Shown here: piece after piece, positions 8,801 to 15,410 of the stretch
Layout of the letters: each line of letters opens with the position of its first letter
How positions within the stretch are numbered: position 1 is the stretch's first letter
NCBI GenBank assembly: GCA_947625095.1
Contig: CANQMX010000001.1
Coordinates: forward strand, 147,161-211,160
Source of the DNA: an uncultured Clostridia bacterium
GTDB taxonomy: Bacteria > Bacillota > Clostridia > Christensenellales > Borkfalkiaceae
Direction of reading: 5' to 3'
DNA length: 64,000 nt
Made by a program: the position numbers and the translations under genes
Notes under the pieces: model-generated
The model's database searches: none
What the model was told of the DNA's origin: nothing
Seen by the model: the letters and a program-made list of their open reading frames with translations, nothing else

Positions 8801-9340
8801 ATCGGGGTAGCCGTTCGAAAGGCGGTTGGGCGCAAGGAACACGGCCTCGCACCGTGCCCGCGCGGCGGTGAGGAAGGGTCGTTCCACAAGGTCGCGCACC
8901 GCGCCCGCGTCCTCGCGGCGGTCGAGGTAGGCGATGTCCCCCTCGTCCATGGAGAGGGCGGAAAGCCCCACCGCCATGCCCGTCGCGTGCACCGCGCTCG
9001 CAATGGAGGCGCCGATGAGGCCGTTCAGCCCCGCGTCCTCCGAAAGCCCCGTCGCATAGGGATTGGTCGCCGCCTTCAAGTCGGGGGTGACGAACAGTTT
9101 TTTGCCCGCCTTGGCTGCCTCCGAGGCAAGTTCCCTCGTCATGCGGCCGATGAGCGCGGGGTCGAAGGAGCGCGCGGCGGAGGCATAGGAGACCCCCTTT
9201 TCGTTCGCGAGGTCGTCTAAATACACCCGTCCCACGGCGGGGATGCCCGCCTGCACGAGGCCTTCGTCCCCCAGCCCGGAGGCGACGAGCGCCACCTTGC
9301 GGAGCGGGTCGAGTTGTCCGAGAATGTCGTTATGCTTCAT
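5849..9340 (-). CDS. GH3-fold protein fused to a four-segment membrane domain and a cytoplasmic tail
   Basis: 1163 aa. Residues about 15-280 follow the layout of a GH3 barrel: SFDPALIGRMTRELASEA (58-75), then FAVGDG (198-203) where the nucleophile Asp motif (SDW/SDG) is expected. Residues about 302-480 match the GH3 C-terminal domain (SIVLLKNQRILPLAKG). YPFGFGLSYTKFAYSGL (496-512) and the next 100 residues match the Fn3-like domain. The KHF substrate motif is missing, replaced near 124-134 by GLSALSMDEGD, so activity is doubtful. There is no signal peptide. Four hydrophobic segments lie at about 668-691, 706-724, 736-756 and 766-790. The last 370 residues match nothing I recognise. Without an export signal, both soluble parts are predicted to be cytoplasmic. 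Start and stop overlap the neighbouring genes. Confidence 0.75.
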   Translation of the reverse strand: MKHNDILGQLDPLRKVALVASGLGDEGLVQAGIPAVGRVYLDDLANEKGVSYASAARSFDPALIGRMTRELASEAAKAGKKLFVTPDLKAATNPYATGLSEDAGLNGLIGASIASAVHATGMAVGLSALSMDEGDIAYLDRREDAGAVRDLVERPFLTAARARCEAVFLAPNRLSNGYPDTNRALFNDVQNGYFGDTFAVGDGVAANSSALTLLRGKVSLGGAAIPLERASRRYEQLKQYRAEGSISERDLLDAVRDGTALDERKLDEAAGEVIDFAMKVAKRMPANIPDSDVARKVMAVASIVLLKNQRILPLAKGTRVAVVGEAYADLSAFASRFTLRGRARGYERQTARSDALIPEAVRAAGGADVVLAFLYPDETGRSLTMPANRIALLQAIKKTGKRIVGIVCGDMPADLSFDSVLDALLIAPADGRYAAEALARVLTGEAAPGGRLTRTAYDNGDAYFKKLCEERDAGRLRVGGFVGYLRYDTARERVRYPFGFGLSYTKFAYSGLSVNGDKISFTVRNTGSRFGYEVAQIYIGAPTDTTFQPRKRLKAVCKFALKPGESKKATVTLTPADYATYDPVTLTDNVEAGTYTIYVCANAQEVRLQGKRSLPGVKRKPATEIHPADYFPDGPFVRDESPASHSRVGLHPEEGVPKPLHHLRRAALWVFPISAVLFFMLFTVYICAYLLDYALVASLDIEAVKWGVYGLAVLMLAIVPLLGSFNRRRLSHVRTGALIVCLPMLLACLVLGIMMIRGSVKGDTETLVMTVLSCIALGTPLMAIVAAITEHVLVKSKSGANSWQKYYFTQAKPETKLPDAAFEEAFRAADEARAEAEEVAPEDPIQYFDKELTFAEMLRDGTLYVKERGFDPEENTMRGVFAAVAAAQLIIVPYGMGAALMGAVAEYFGKKPYIDNAEQYTQSSDLFTQWKTNERTYHETALTQALEACAREPAFLHIAVLRHAEASRLGKVFETVADCIARRRASLPLPDGTDCVLPQNLRIVAEVEEKDLGAIPASISEVAAILLPRCSECAVLERKSVVQSVGFDRFTAMRHNVRDEYPLGEMAWKNVDGLTERCRSAHVGNILWVKTEIHAAVLSACGAEDDDAIDGALAAEALPWLFEVWDTDLCDGTLTDALVEIFGKNTKLCNEFLDARGDGKIKR

Positions 9341-9941
9341 AGTCTGTTCGCTCGCTCCTTCCTATCTCCGCCACGATTTGCGTCTCCGCCTCCGCGGTGG
9401 GCAATTCCACGATCTTGTCAAAGAATTTCAGCCGCCACGCGATGACCGCGACGCCCGCGGCGACCACGAACACGGCGGCGACGGCCAGCCAGACGTACCA
9501 CTTGCGCCGTTTGGAGGCAGAGTACGCGGGCTTGGGCGCAAACGAGAGCGTCCGCTCCGTCTGAACGGGCGCGGGCACGTGCCCGTACTTCAAATTCACG
9601 CCGCCCTTTACGAATTCGTACTCGTATTCGTCGGAAAACACGGCCATCACTTCCACGTCCACCGCGGCGCAGTCCCCGCTCACGGCGACGTCCGCGACCG
9701 CAAACTCCTTTCCGCTCTCGGCGAACAGTCCCTCGCGCTCGATCGCGCGTTCGGCGAGCACGTTTCCGTCGCCGTCTCTTTCCTTCAAGCGGAAGCGCAC
9801 CCCCGTCACGCCAACTTCGCCCGCGTTGAAAAAGCGGATGGCGACCTTTCTCTCCTCCCCGCCGAACAGCACATAGCGGCAGGGATAGACGGGGAAGCCC
9901 CCGGGGAAGGGCAGGCGCACCGCAACCGTTTCGTCCGTCAT
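9330..9941 (-). CDS. Single-pass membrane protein with N-terminal beta-sandwich-like domain
   Basis: 203 aa from the ATG at 9941, which overlaps the upstream stop by ATGA; a longer frame reaches 10163 but only by running through the upstream gene. Residues about 5-120 alternate hydrophobic and polar residues like an Ig/Fn3-type beta-sandwich (KVAIRFFNAGEVGVTGVRF, 32-50). Residues 148-170 form one membrane segment preceded by KRRK, which places the N-terminal domain in the cytoplasm by the positive-inside rule. A short charged tail follows. The family is not recognised. The gene overlaps the GH3-like gene by 11 nt, so the product is probably made in step with it. Confidence 0.7.
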   Translation of the reverse strand: MTDETVAVRLPFPGGFPVYPCRYVLFGGEERKVAIRFFNAGEVGVTGVRFRLKERDGDGNVLAERAIEREGLFAESGKEFAVADVAVSGDCAAVDVEVMAVFSDEYEYEFVKGGVNLKYGHVPAPVQTERTLSFAPKPAYSASKRRKWYVWLAVAAVFVVAAGVAVIAWRLKFFDKIVELPTAEAETQIVAEIGRSERTDYEA

Positions 9942-10663
9942 GTTTCCCCTCCTTTGCGCATGGAAAAGAAGCGCACGAGCTCGACCGCGCCGATGAGCGC
10001 CGCCGAGGCGAGCGCCCCCAGCCCCAACAATTCCGCCCACGTCGCAACGGAGAAGCCCATAGTCGCCGTAAACGCGTCGACGAGGCGCAGATACACCGTC
10101 ACGCCGACCCAAAGGAGGAGGTCGGTGAGGAGGGCCGCCACAAGGCAGAGGACGGCGAGCCACAGGCCGAAGCGCAGGTTAAAGGGGTTGCGCTCGGCGC
10201 GCAGCGGGGTATCGTCCGCGCAGATCATGCGCAGGGAGATGTAGTCGGTATTTTTGGGCAGGCGGGTGATGTGTGTCTCCGCGCCGTCGTTGAATTTTTC
10301 CTTGACGTGAAGGATGTTCACGATGTTATTGGCGGCATTGTAGACGACGATCTCGTACTTGACGAAGGCGACGAGGCGGTTCCACTCGCCGCAGAAGTAG
10401 AGGCCCTTTGCGTCCTTTGCGATGCGGTACGATTTGATGTAGGGTCTGACGGAGGGCGCGGTCTCGAACCACACGACGTCCCCGTTCTCGTCCGTGCCGC
10501 GGGCGACGGGTTTATCGGTGACGGGGATGGCGGCGGCGCGCACTTTCAGCATGAGGCGCGGCAAAAAGATGACCGTGATGCAGATCACGGCGCCCAAACC
10601 GATCGCGAGCCAAGCGACCCAAAAAATCATTGCGCCAATCGAGCTTGAGTCGATAAAGTCCAT
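9938..10663 (-). CDS. Membrane protein with central soluble domain, first gene of the seven-gene operon
   Basis: 241 aa. One membrane segment near the N-terminus (9-34) and two near the C-terminus (166-190 and 209-231) bracket a soluble domain of about 125 residues with beta-strand character (FVKYEIVVYNAANNIVNILH, 100-119). The family is not recognised. The ATG at 10663 lies 6 nt after a TATACT box, and no Shine-Dalgarno sequence precedes it, nor the next in-frame ATG (codon 12), so translation of a leaderless transcript is inferred. The stop overlaps the next start. Confidence 0.75.
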   Translation of the reverse strand: MDFIDSSSIGAMIFWVAWLAIGLGAVICITVIFLPRLMLKVRAAAIPVTDKPVARGTDENGDVVWFETAPSVRPYIKSYRIAKDAKGLYFCGEWNRLVAFVKYEIVVYNAANNIVNILHVKEKFNDGAETHITRLPKNTDYISLRMICADDTPLRAERNPFNLRFGLWLAVLCLVAALLTDLLLWVGVTVYLRLVDAFTATMGFSVATWAELLGLGALASAALIGAVELVRFFSMRKGGET

Positions 10664-10669
10664 GCGATG

Positions 10670-10699
10670 AGTATATCATACTCGCGCGCGCGATGTCAA
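10670..10699 (-). promoter_or_regulatory. Sigma-A promoter of the seven-gene operon, predicted leaderless
   Basis: TTGACA (10694-10699), an 18-nt spacer and TATACT (10670-10675) on the minus strand. The start codon begins 6 nt past the -10 box, where transcription should start. The spacer is an alternating CG run (CGCGCGCGCG). Confidence 0.75.
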
Positions 10700-10795
10700 C
10701 GAAAATCGCGCCCGCGCGCCCGCGCAAATTGCAGAAATTTTTTCCACCCCTCCCCTCTCATTTTCCCCACTATTGTCATGTCGAGCGTAGTCGAG

Positions 10796-11006
10796 ACATC
10801 TCTACCTCATCCTCCTCATACCGAGGCGTAGCCGCCCCGCGCGCACTATTGTCTACTAAGCGCGGCACGAGCCGTAGGCGAAGTAGACATCTCTACCTCA
10901 TCCTCCTCATACCGAGGCGTAGTCGCCCCGCCCGCACTATTTTCGACCAAGGGCGGCACGAGCCGTAGGCGAAGTAGACATCTCTACCTCATCCTCCTCA
11001 TACCGA
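10796..11006. repeat. 91-bp tandem repeat, 2.3 copies
   Basis: ACATCTCTACCTCATCCTCC begins at 10796, 10887 and 10978, an exact 91-bp period. Copies 1 and 2 differ mainly around GTCTACTAAGCGC versus TTCGACCAAGGGC. The third copy breaks off after CCTCATACC. Confidence 0.85.
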
Positions 11007-11037
11007 ACGTCTGCCGCAGGCGGTGGTGGGGAGGCGT

Positions 11038-11081
11038 CCTCATACCGAGTTTGCGCTCTGCGCAAACGAGTGTATCTTGCC
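11038..11081 (+). repeat. Hairpin cassette, copy 1
   Basis: CCTCATACCGA, then the perfect stem GTTTGCGC-TCT-GCGCAAAC, then GAGTGTATCTTGCC. The flanks match the copies at 11244, 15368, 16052, 19821 and 61232. The stem is identical only to those at 15368 and 16052. Confidence 0.85.
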
Positions 11082-11243
11082 TGCCCCCTTTGAAGGGGGC
11101 GGGTGGCGCGGCTTTGCCGCGTCAGGTGGGGGTTGCCCTCACCCCCTCACCCCCCTCATCCCGCCCCGCAAGGCCTACCCTCCTTTGGAGGGGAGGCTCC
11201 GCCGCAGGCGGTGGTGGGGAGGCACGCCCCCACCCTCTCATCC

Positions 11244-11304
11244 CCTCATACCGAACGCGCCGCCGCGCTCCATGGGAGCGCGGCGGCGCGTGAGTGTATC
11301 TTCC
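11244..11304 (+). repeat. Hairpin cassette, copy 2 (17-bp stem)
   Basis: Conserved CCTCATACCGA and GAGTGTATCTTCCC flanks enclose a perfect 17-bp stem (11255-11271 paired with 11275-11291, loop ATG). The stem sequence is unrelated to that of copy 1. Confidence 0.85.
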
Positions 11305-11328
11305 CCCAAACGCAGTCCGTCTCCTTGC

Positions 11329-11382
11329 CCACCCCTCAAGGGGTGGGTGTCTCGCCGCGCGCGGCGAGACGGAAGGGGTGTA
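11329..11382. repeat. Nested double hairpin with conserved flanks
   Basis: GCCCACCCCTCAAGGGGTGG forms an outer hairpin. A perfect 10-bp stem GTCTCGCCGC-GC-GCGGCGAGAC follows, then GGAAGGGGTGT. Inverted copies lie at 15816-15870 and 19776-19828, where the inner stem is instead GTCACC-TGC-GGTGAC. Confidence 0.75.
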
Positions 11383-11403
11383 CATACCCCCCCAACCAAA
11401 ATC

Positions 11404-11430
11404 GCGGGGAGGCAAAACAGCCTCCCCGCG
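11404..11430 (-). terminator. Possible terminator of the tyrS-yigZ-ilvE operon
   Basis: Perfect 11-bp stem CGCGGGGAGGC / GCCTCCCCGCG with a 6-nt loop, about 60 nt past the ilvE stop. The tract after it on the minus strand (ATTTTGG) is only weakly U-rich. Confidence 0.45.
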
Positions 11431-11486
11431 CAAAAACGCACAATGGCAAAAAATCGCAATAAGCGCGCAAAAACGCGCAAACGCTG

Positions 11487-12548
11487 TCAGTTTACGGCCT
11501 TTCTCCACCCGTGCGGATCGGGCAATTTTCCGTATTGGATTCCCGTGATCGTATCGTACAGCATCCGCGTGATCTCCCCCATCTTTCCGCCGTTCACCGT
11601 GTAATCGACGTCCTTGTAGCGGATGAGGCCGACGGGCGAAATGACGGCCGCCGTGCCCGTGCCAAACGCCTCGGAGAGCGCGCCGCTCTTGGCCGCCTCC
11701 GCGACCTCGTCGATGGAGATGCGCCGTTCCGCCACCGCATAGCCCTTCTCGCGCAAAATTTGCAGGCAGCTCTTGCGGGTGATGCCGGGCAGAATCGAGC
11801 CGGTCAGGGCGGGGGTCACCACCTCGCCGCCGATCACGAAAAACATATTCATGCTGCCCACTTCCTCGACGTATTTTTTCTCGGCGGAATCCAGCCACAG
11901 CGCTTGGTCAAACCCCTTTTCCTCGGCGATCTCGCCCGCCTTGATGCTCGCGGCGTAGTTGCCGAGGCACTTCGCCTCGCCCGTGCCGCCGAGGGAGGAG
12001 CGGGAATAGAAGTCCTCCACGATGAGTTTGACGGGTTCAAGCCCGTGCGCGTAGTAACTGCCGACGGGCGAGAGGATGATGAAGAAGAGATATTCGGTGG
12101 AGGCGTGCACGCCGAGCGCCACCTTTGTCGCCACGATGGTGGGGCGGATGTAGAGCGCCGTCCCGGGCGCGGTGGGGATCCAATCCTTTTCCAACTTCAA
12201 CAGCGCCTCCAAGCCCTCCTCGGCGACTTCCTCGGGGAAGCGCGGGATACACATACGGTCGGCGGAGCGGTTCATGCGCGCCCAATTTTCGTAGGGGCGG
12301 AACACCGCGATCGAGCCGTCGGGCTGGATAAACGCCTTCATGCCCTCGAAGATGCCCTGCGCGTAGTGCAGAACGCTCGTCGCAAGGTCGAAGGGTTGGG
12401 GCACGTTGGGTTCTATCTTCGCGTCGTGCCAGCCCTTCCCCTTCGTGTACTTCATCGTGAACATATAGTCGGTAAAATACCTGCCGAAGCCGAGGGCTTC
12501 CCCCTCTTTCGGCTTCTCTTTGAGAACGTCCCGTTTGATGATCTCCAT
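11487..12548 (-). CDS. ilvE: Branched-chain amino acid aminotransferase (type II, PLP fold IV)
   Basis: 353 aa, starting at the ATG at 12548 that follows GGAGGAATAAC. It interconverts Leu, Ile and Val with their 2-oxo acids using glutamate/2-oxoglutarate and PLP (EC 2.6.1.42). Family features are VLHYAQGIFEGMKAF near the N-terminus, the Schiff-base lysine region GEAKCLGNYAASI, and VEEVGSMNMFFV. The length fits bacterial type II enzymes. It is the last gene of an operon with tyrS and yigZ, its ATG lying just after the yigZ stop. No T-box or attenuator is visible, and no other isoleucine/valine genes are nearby, so it may serve both synthesis and breakdown. Confidence 0.95.
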   Translation of the reverse strand: MEIIKRDVLKEKPKEGEALGFGRYFTDYMFTMKYTKGKGWHDAKIEPNVPQPFDLATSVLHYAQGIFEGMKAFIQPDGSIAVFRPYENWARMNRSADRMCIPRFPEEVAEEGLEALLKLEKDWIPTAPGTALYIRPTIVATKVALGVHASTEYLFFIILSPVGSYYAHGLEPVKLIVEDFYSRSSLGGTGEAKCLGNYAASIKAGEIAEEKGFDQALWLDSAEKKYVEEVGSMNMFFVIGGEVVTPALTGSILPGITRKSCLQILREKGYAVAERRISIDEVAEAAKSGALSEAFGTGTAAVISPVGLIRYKDVDYTVNGGKMGEITRMLYDTITGIQYGKLPDPHGWRKAVN

Positions 12549-12549
12549 G

Positions 12550-13176
12550 TTATTCCTCCGCGGCAAACGGAAAATAGTACCGCCTGCCCAATGAAATTTG
12601 AATCTTTCCGTTGAAAAAATCCTGCGCCCGCGCCATGAAATTTTCCGCCTCGCTCTCCTTGACGGCGACCACGAATTCCGCCCGCTCGGCGAAATTTTTG
12701 CGGAGGATCTCCCGTCCCTCCAAAAAGCGCATGGCGGCGTTCACGTCGGGGTAGTCGACGGAGAGCGCCATCTCCATGCACATCTCGAAGTCGCAAATCT
12801 TCGCTTCGGCAAGCGCCGCGGAGGCGCACCCCGCATAGGCGCGCGCAAGTCCCCCCGCGCCAAGTTTGATGCCGCCGAAGTAGCGCACGACGGCGACGAG
12901 CGTCTCTTTGAGTTCCTGCGCTTTGAGGACGCCCAAAATGGGCATCCCCGCCGTGCCCTGCGGTTCGCCCGCGTCGGAAAACCGCTGCAAATTTCCCGCT
13001 TTATCGGCGATAAACGCGTAGCAGACGTGGGTCGCAAGCGGATGCAGGGCGCAGATCTCCGCGAGTGCGGCGCGCGCCTCCTCCTCGCTTTCGACGTGCC
13101 TCGCGTAGCCGAGAAAGCGCGATCTTTCGATGACCTTCTCCGCGAACGCCTCGCCCGCAACGCTCCTGTATCCCAT
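12550..13176 (-). CDS. yigZ: YigZ/IMPACT family protein (UPF0029)
   Basis: 208 aa. The N-terminal IMPACT-type domain shows HVCYAF and FSDAGEPQGTAGMP (near 66-80), followed by VVRYFGGIKLGAGGLARAY, the family signature. The C-terminal half is a small ferredoxin-like domain. The family is linked to translational regulation or ribosome-associated functions, but no precise biochemical role is established. The ATG shares one base with the tyrS stop (TAATG), and the protein ends immediately before ilvE, so it is co-translated with tyrS. Confidence 0.9.
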   Translation of the reverse strand: MGYRSVAGEAFAEKVIERSRFLGYARHVESEEEARAALAEICALHPLATHVCYAFIADKAGNLQRFSDAGEPQGTAGMPILGVLKAQELKETLVAVVRYFGGIKLGAGGLARAYAGCASAALAEAKICDFEMCMEMALSVDYPDVNAAMRFLEGREILRKNFAERAEFVVAVKESEAENFMARAQDFFNGKIQISLGRRYYFPFAAEE

Positions 13177-14372
13177 TATTTGAGCACGATCCTGACGTGC
13201 ACCTTCTTGCCCTTGTGCAGGATAAATTCTCCCGCGGGCAGCGGCATATTGAAGTCGGTCGCCTTCTCGTCGTTCACCGAAACGCCGCCCTGCTCGATGA
13301 GCCGCCGCGCCTCGCCGTTGCTCTTACACAGCCCCGCCGCGACGAGCGCCGCGACGAGATTGGGCGTGGAGGCGGGAATTTCCACGGCGGGCATTTCGCC
13401 CGCGCCGCCGAACGCCGCGCGCGCTTCCGACTGCGCCCTCTCCGCTTTTTCCGCCCCATGTACCATTTTCGTGAGTTCGAAGGCGAGTTTTTCCTTGGCG
13501 GCGTTCATGCGCTCGTCGCGGTAACGGCAGAGTTCGGCGATTTCATCGAGCGGCAAAAACGTGAGCATCCGGAAACACGTTTCCACATCCTCGTCCGCCG
13601 TGTTGCGCCAATATTGGTAAAATTCGTAGGGGCTTGTCTTGTTCTCGTCCAGCCAAAGCGCGCCCTTCTGCGTCTTGCCCATCTTCTTGCCCTCGCTCGT
13701 CGTAAGCAGCGCGGTCGTCATGGCGAAGGCGGGCTTCCTCTCCTTTCTGCGGATGAGGTCTGCGCCCGCCAAAATGTTGCTCCACTGGTCGTCGCCGCCG
13801 AGCTCGAGCGAGCACCCGTACTTTTGGTGCAAAACGAGGAAATCGTACGCCTGCATGAGCATATAGTTGAATTCGAGGAAGGAAAGCCCCCGCTCCATTC
13901 TCGTCTTGAAGCACTCGGCGGTGAGCATCTTGTTCACCGAAAAATGCACGCCGATGTCGCGCAAAAAGTCGACATAGTTGAGATTTAACAGCCAATCGGC
14001 ATTGTTGACGACGATGGCGGCGTTCTCGCCCTCGAAGCGCACAAAGCGCGCCATCTGCTTTTTGAAGCACTCGACGTGATGGGCGATGGTCTCCTTCGTC
14101 AGCATCGCGCGCATATCCGTCCTGCCCGAGGGGTCGCCCACCATCGCCGTGCCGCCGCCGATGAGCACGATGGGCTTGTGCCCCGCATCCTGCATCCACT
14201 TCATGATGACAAGTTGCATGAAGTGCCCGACGTGAAGGCTGTCCGCCGTCGGGTCGAACCCGATGTAGAAGGGCACGCTCTCGCGGGAGAGCATCTCCCT
14301 CAGTTCGTCCTCATACACCGTCTGCTTGATAAATCCCCGCTCCTTGAGGGTATCCAAAATGTTGCCGTTCAT
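13176..14372 (-). CDS. tyrS: Tyrosine--tRNA ligase
   Basis: 398 aa from the ATG at 14372. It charges tRNA-Tyr in the cytoplasm (class I, bacterial TyrRS). [16 protein letters not shown] ends in the HIGH-equivalent HVGH (47-50). GGDDQWSN (192-199) is the tyrosine pocket signature, and KMGKT (230-234) replaces the KMSKS loop. A C-terminal S4 RNA-binding domain shows [19 protein letters not shown]. The N-terminus [14 protein letters not shown] aligns with known TyrRS starts, so this ATG is trusted even though no Shine-Dalgarno sequence precedes it. A consensus promoter ends 7 nt before it, which predicts a leaderless mRNA. No T-box leader fits in front of this gene, unlike many Bacillota tyrS genes. 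Confidence 0.96.
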   Translation of the reverse strand: MNGNILDTLKERGFIKQTVYEDELREMLSRESVPFYIGFDPTADSLHVGHFMQLVIMKWMQDAGHKPIVLIGGGTAMVGDPSGRTDMRAMLTKETIAHHVECFKKQMARFVRFEGENAAIVVNNADWLLNLNYVDFLRDIGVHFSVNKMLTAECFKTRMERGLSFLEFNYMLMQAYDFLVLHQKYGCSLELGGDDQWSNILAGADLIRRKERKPAFAMTTALLTTSEGKKMGKTQKGALWLDENKTSPYEFYQYWRNTADEDVETCFRMLTFLPLDEIAELCRYRDERMNAAKEKLAFELTKMVHGAEKAERAQSEARAAFGGAGEMPAVEIPASTPNLVAALVAAGLCKSNGEARRLIEQGGVSVNDEKATDFNMPLPAGEFILHKGKKVHVRIVLK

Positions 14373-14379
14373 AAAATTT

Positions 14380-14408
14380 ATTATAATTGCCGCGCGGGCG
14401 GATGTCAA
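14380..14408 (-). promoter_or_regulatory. Consensus sigma-A promoter of tyrS, predicted leaderless
   Basis: TTGACA (14403-14408), a 17-nt spacer and TATAAT (14380-14385), all perfect matches. Only AAATTTT separates the -10 box from the tyrS ATG, so the transcript should begin at or next to the start codon. Confidence 0.85.
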
Positions 14409-14462
14409 ACGTTCGGCGCGGATATTTGAAAATTTGCCGCCGCTTTGCCTGCGTTCCGCGCG

Positions 14463-15032
14463 CTATTTTTTGAGAAATTCCTTGCCGCTTCCCCACGCCT
14501 TGCCCACTTTTTTGCCGAGGGAAAGGTAGTTGTGCCCCATCTCGTCGAACACGAACACGTCGAGTTTTTCGGCGTCCACCCTGCCCTTTTCGTCGAGCAC
14601 CTTCTCGTCGGCGAGAATGTTGACGATTTTCCCGAGCACGCGGAGGCCGTAGGGCTGCTGCTGCATTTCGACGACGGTGCATTCGAGGGTGACGGGGTAT
14701 TCCGTGATGACGGGCGCATCGACCCGCTCGCTTCTTGCGGCGTGCAATCCCGAACGCGCGAATTTATCGGGCACGTCGTTGCCCGAGACGATTCCGAGAT
14801 AATCGGACGCGGCGACGGTATCGACGCCCGGCATCCCCAAGGTGAACGCGCCGCGCGCTTTGAGGTTGGCGACCGTCTTGTGATCCTCGTCGAGGTTGAG
14901 CGCGACCATGTCCTCCGCGCAGATGCCACCCCACGCCATCATCATCGCGTCCACGCTGCCGTCCTCGTTGTACGTGCCGATCATAAACGTCGGCATCGGG
15001 TAAAGATACGCCTTTACACCCAAACTTTTCAT
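14463..15032 (-). CDS. Flavin reductase family protein (flavoredoxin-like)
   Basis: 189 aa starting at 15032 behind GGGAGGAAAACAGC. The split-barrel FMN-binding fold is recognised from PMPTFMIGTYNEDGSVDAM, NLDEDHKTVANLKARGAFTL and ASDYLGIVSGNDVPDKF. Members bind FMN and act as NAD(P)H flavin reductases or flavoredoxins; the substrate of this one cannot be told. It is transcribed alone from its own promoter, and its stop lies about 50 nt upstream of the tyrS promoter on the same strand. Confidence 0.88.
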   Translation of the reverse strand: MKSLGVKAYLYPMPTFMIGTYNEDGSVDAMMMAWGGICAEDMVALNLDEDHKTVANLKARGAFTLGMPGVDTVAASDYLGIVSGNDVPDKFARSGLHAARSERVDAPVITEYPVTLECTVVEMQQQPYGLRVLGKIVNILADEKVLDEKGRVDAEKLDVFVFDEMGHNYLSLGKKVGKAWGSGKEFLKK

Positions 15033-15064
15033 GCTGTTTTCCTCCCGAAAATTTTTTTGTTTTT

Positions 15065-15093
15065 ATTGTACCCGAGGCGCGGAAAATTGTCAA
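15065..15093 (-). promoter_or_regulatory. Sigma-A promoter of the flavin reductase gene
   Basis: TTGACA (15088-15093), a 17-nt spacer and TACAAT (15065-15070). The leader to the ATG is about 25 nt and contains the ribosome-binding site. Confidence 0.85.
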
Positions 15094-15116
15094 GCGCCCA
15101 ATATTGATTTTCCATT

Positions 15117-15183
15117 TTATCCCCCGCCCGCGCGCGCAGTTCTCCCCCTTTGGGGGAGAACTGCGCGCGCGGGCGGGGGATAA
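15117..15183 (+). repeat. Perfect 67-nt palindrome (32-bp arms, 3-nt loop)
   Basis: Positions 15117-15148 are exactly complementary to 15152-15183 with TTT between them. The arms contain alternating CG runs and C5/G5 tracts. A T7 tract follows on the plus strand, so it would act as a plus-strand terminator, but no plus-strand gene lies upstream. It sits just upstream of the flavin reductase promoter. Confidence 0.9.
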
Positions 15184-15367
15184 TTTTTTTCGCGCCGCCC
15201 CGCTTTTTGGTCTGTTCCGCTGATTTTTTTCTCGCTTTTTTTCATGATTTTTTCCCTCCGCTCTTTCACACTTTTATTGTATCATGCGCACAAATTTTTG
15301 GGCGGGATGTATGACAGGTTTTTTGGAAAAATTTTTGGGGAGGGGGATAATACGGACTGCGTTTGAG

Positions 15368-15410
15368 GGAAGATACACTCGTTTGCGCAGAGCGCAAACT
15401 CGGTATGAGG
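15368..15410 (-). repeat. Hairpin cassette, copy 3
   Basis: Inverted copy of the 11038 element: GGGAAGATACACTC, stem GTTTGCGC-AGA-GCGCAAAC, TCGGTATGAGG. Confidence 0.85.

Larger units (their letters stand above)
10700..11403. other. Gene-free repeat and hairpin mosaic
   Basis: No credible gene: the open frames here run through repeats shared with other intergenic stretches of the window. It holds, in order, a CATGTCGAGCGTAGTCGAG module (about 10777), 91-bp tandem repeats, a GCCGCAGGCGGTGGTGGGGA module (about 11011 and 11195), two hairpin cassettes (11038 and 11244) and a nested hairpin (11329-11382). Related modules recur at 15.2-16.3, 19.8, 59.0 and 61.2 kb. Confidence 0.8.

Noticed and set aside
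11023..11604. Short open frames in the 11 kb intergenic mosaic
   Set aside because: They run through hairpin repeats shared with other loci and would encode Pro/Arg-rich chains without similarity.
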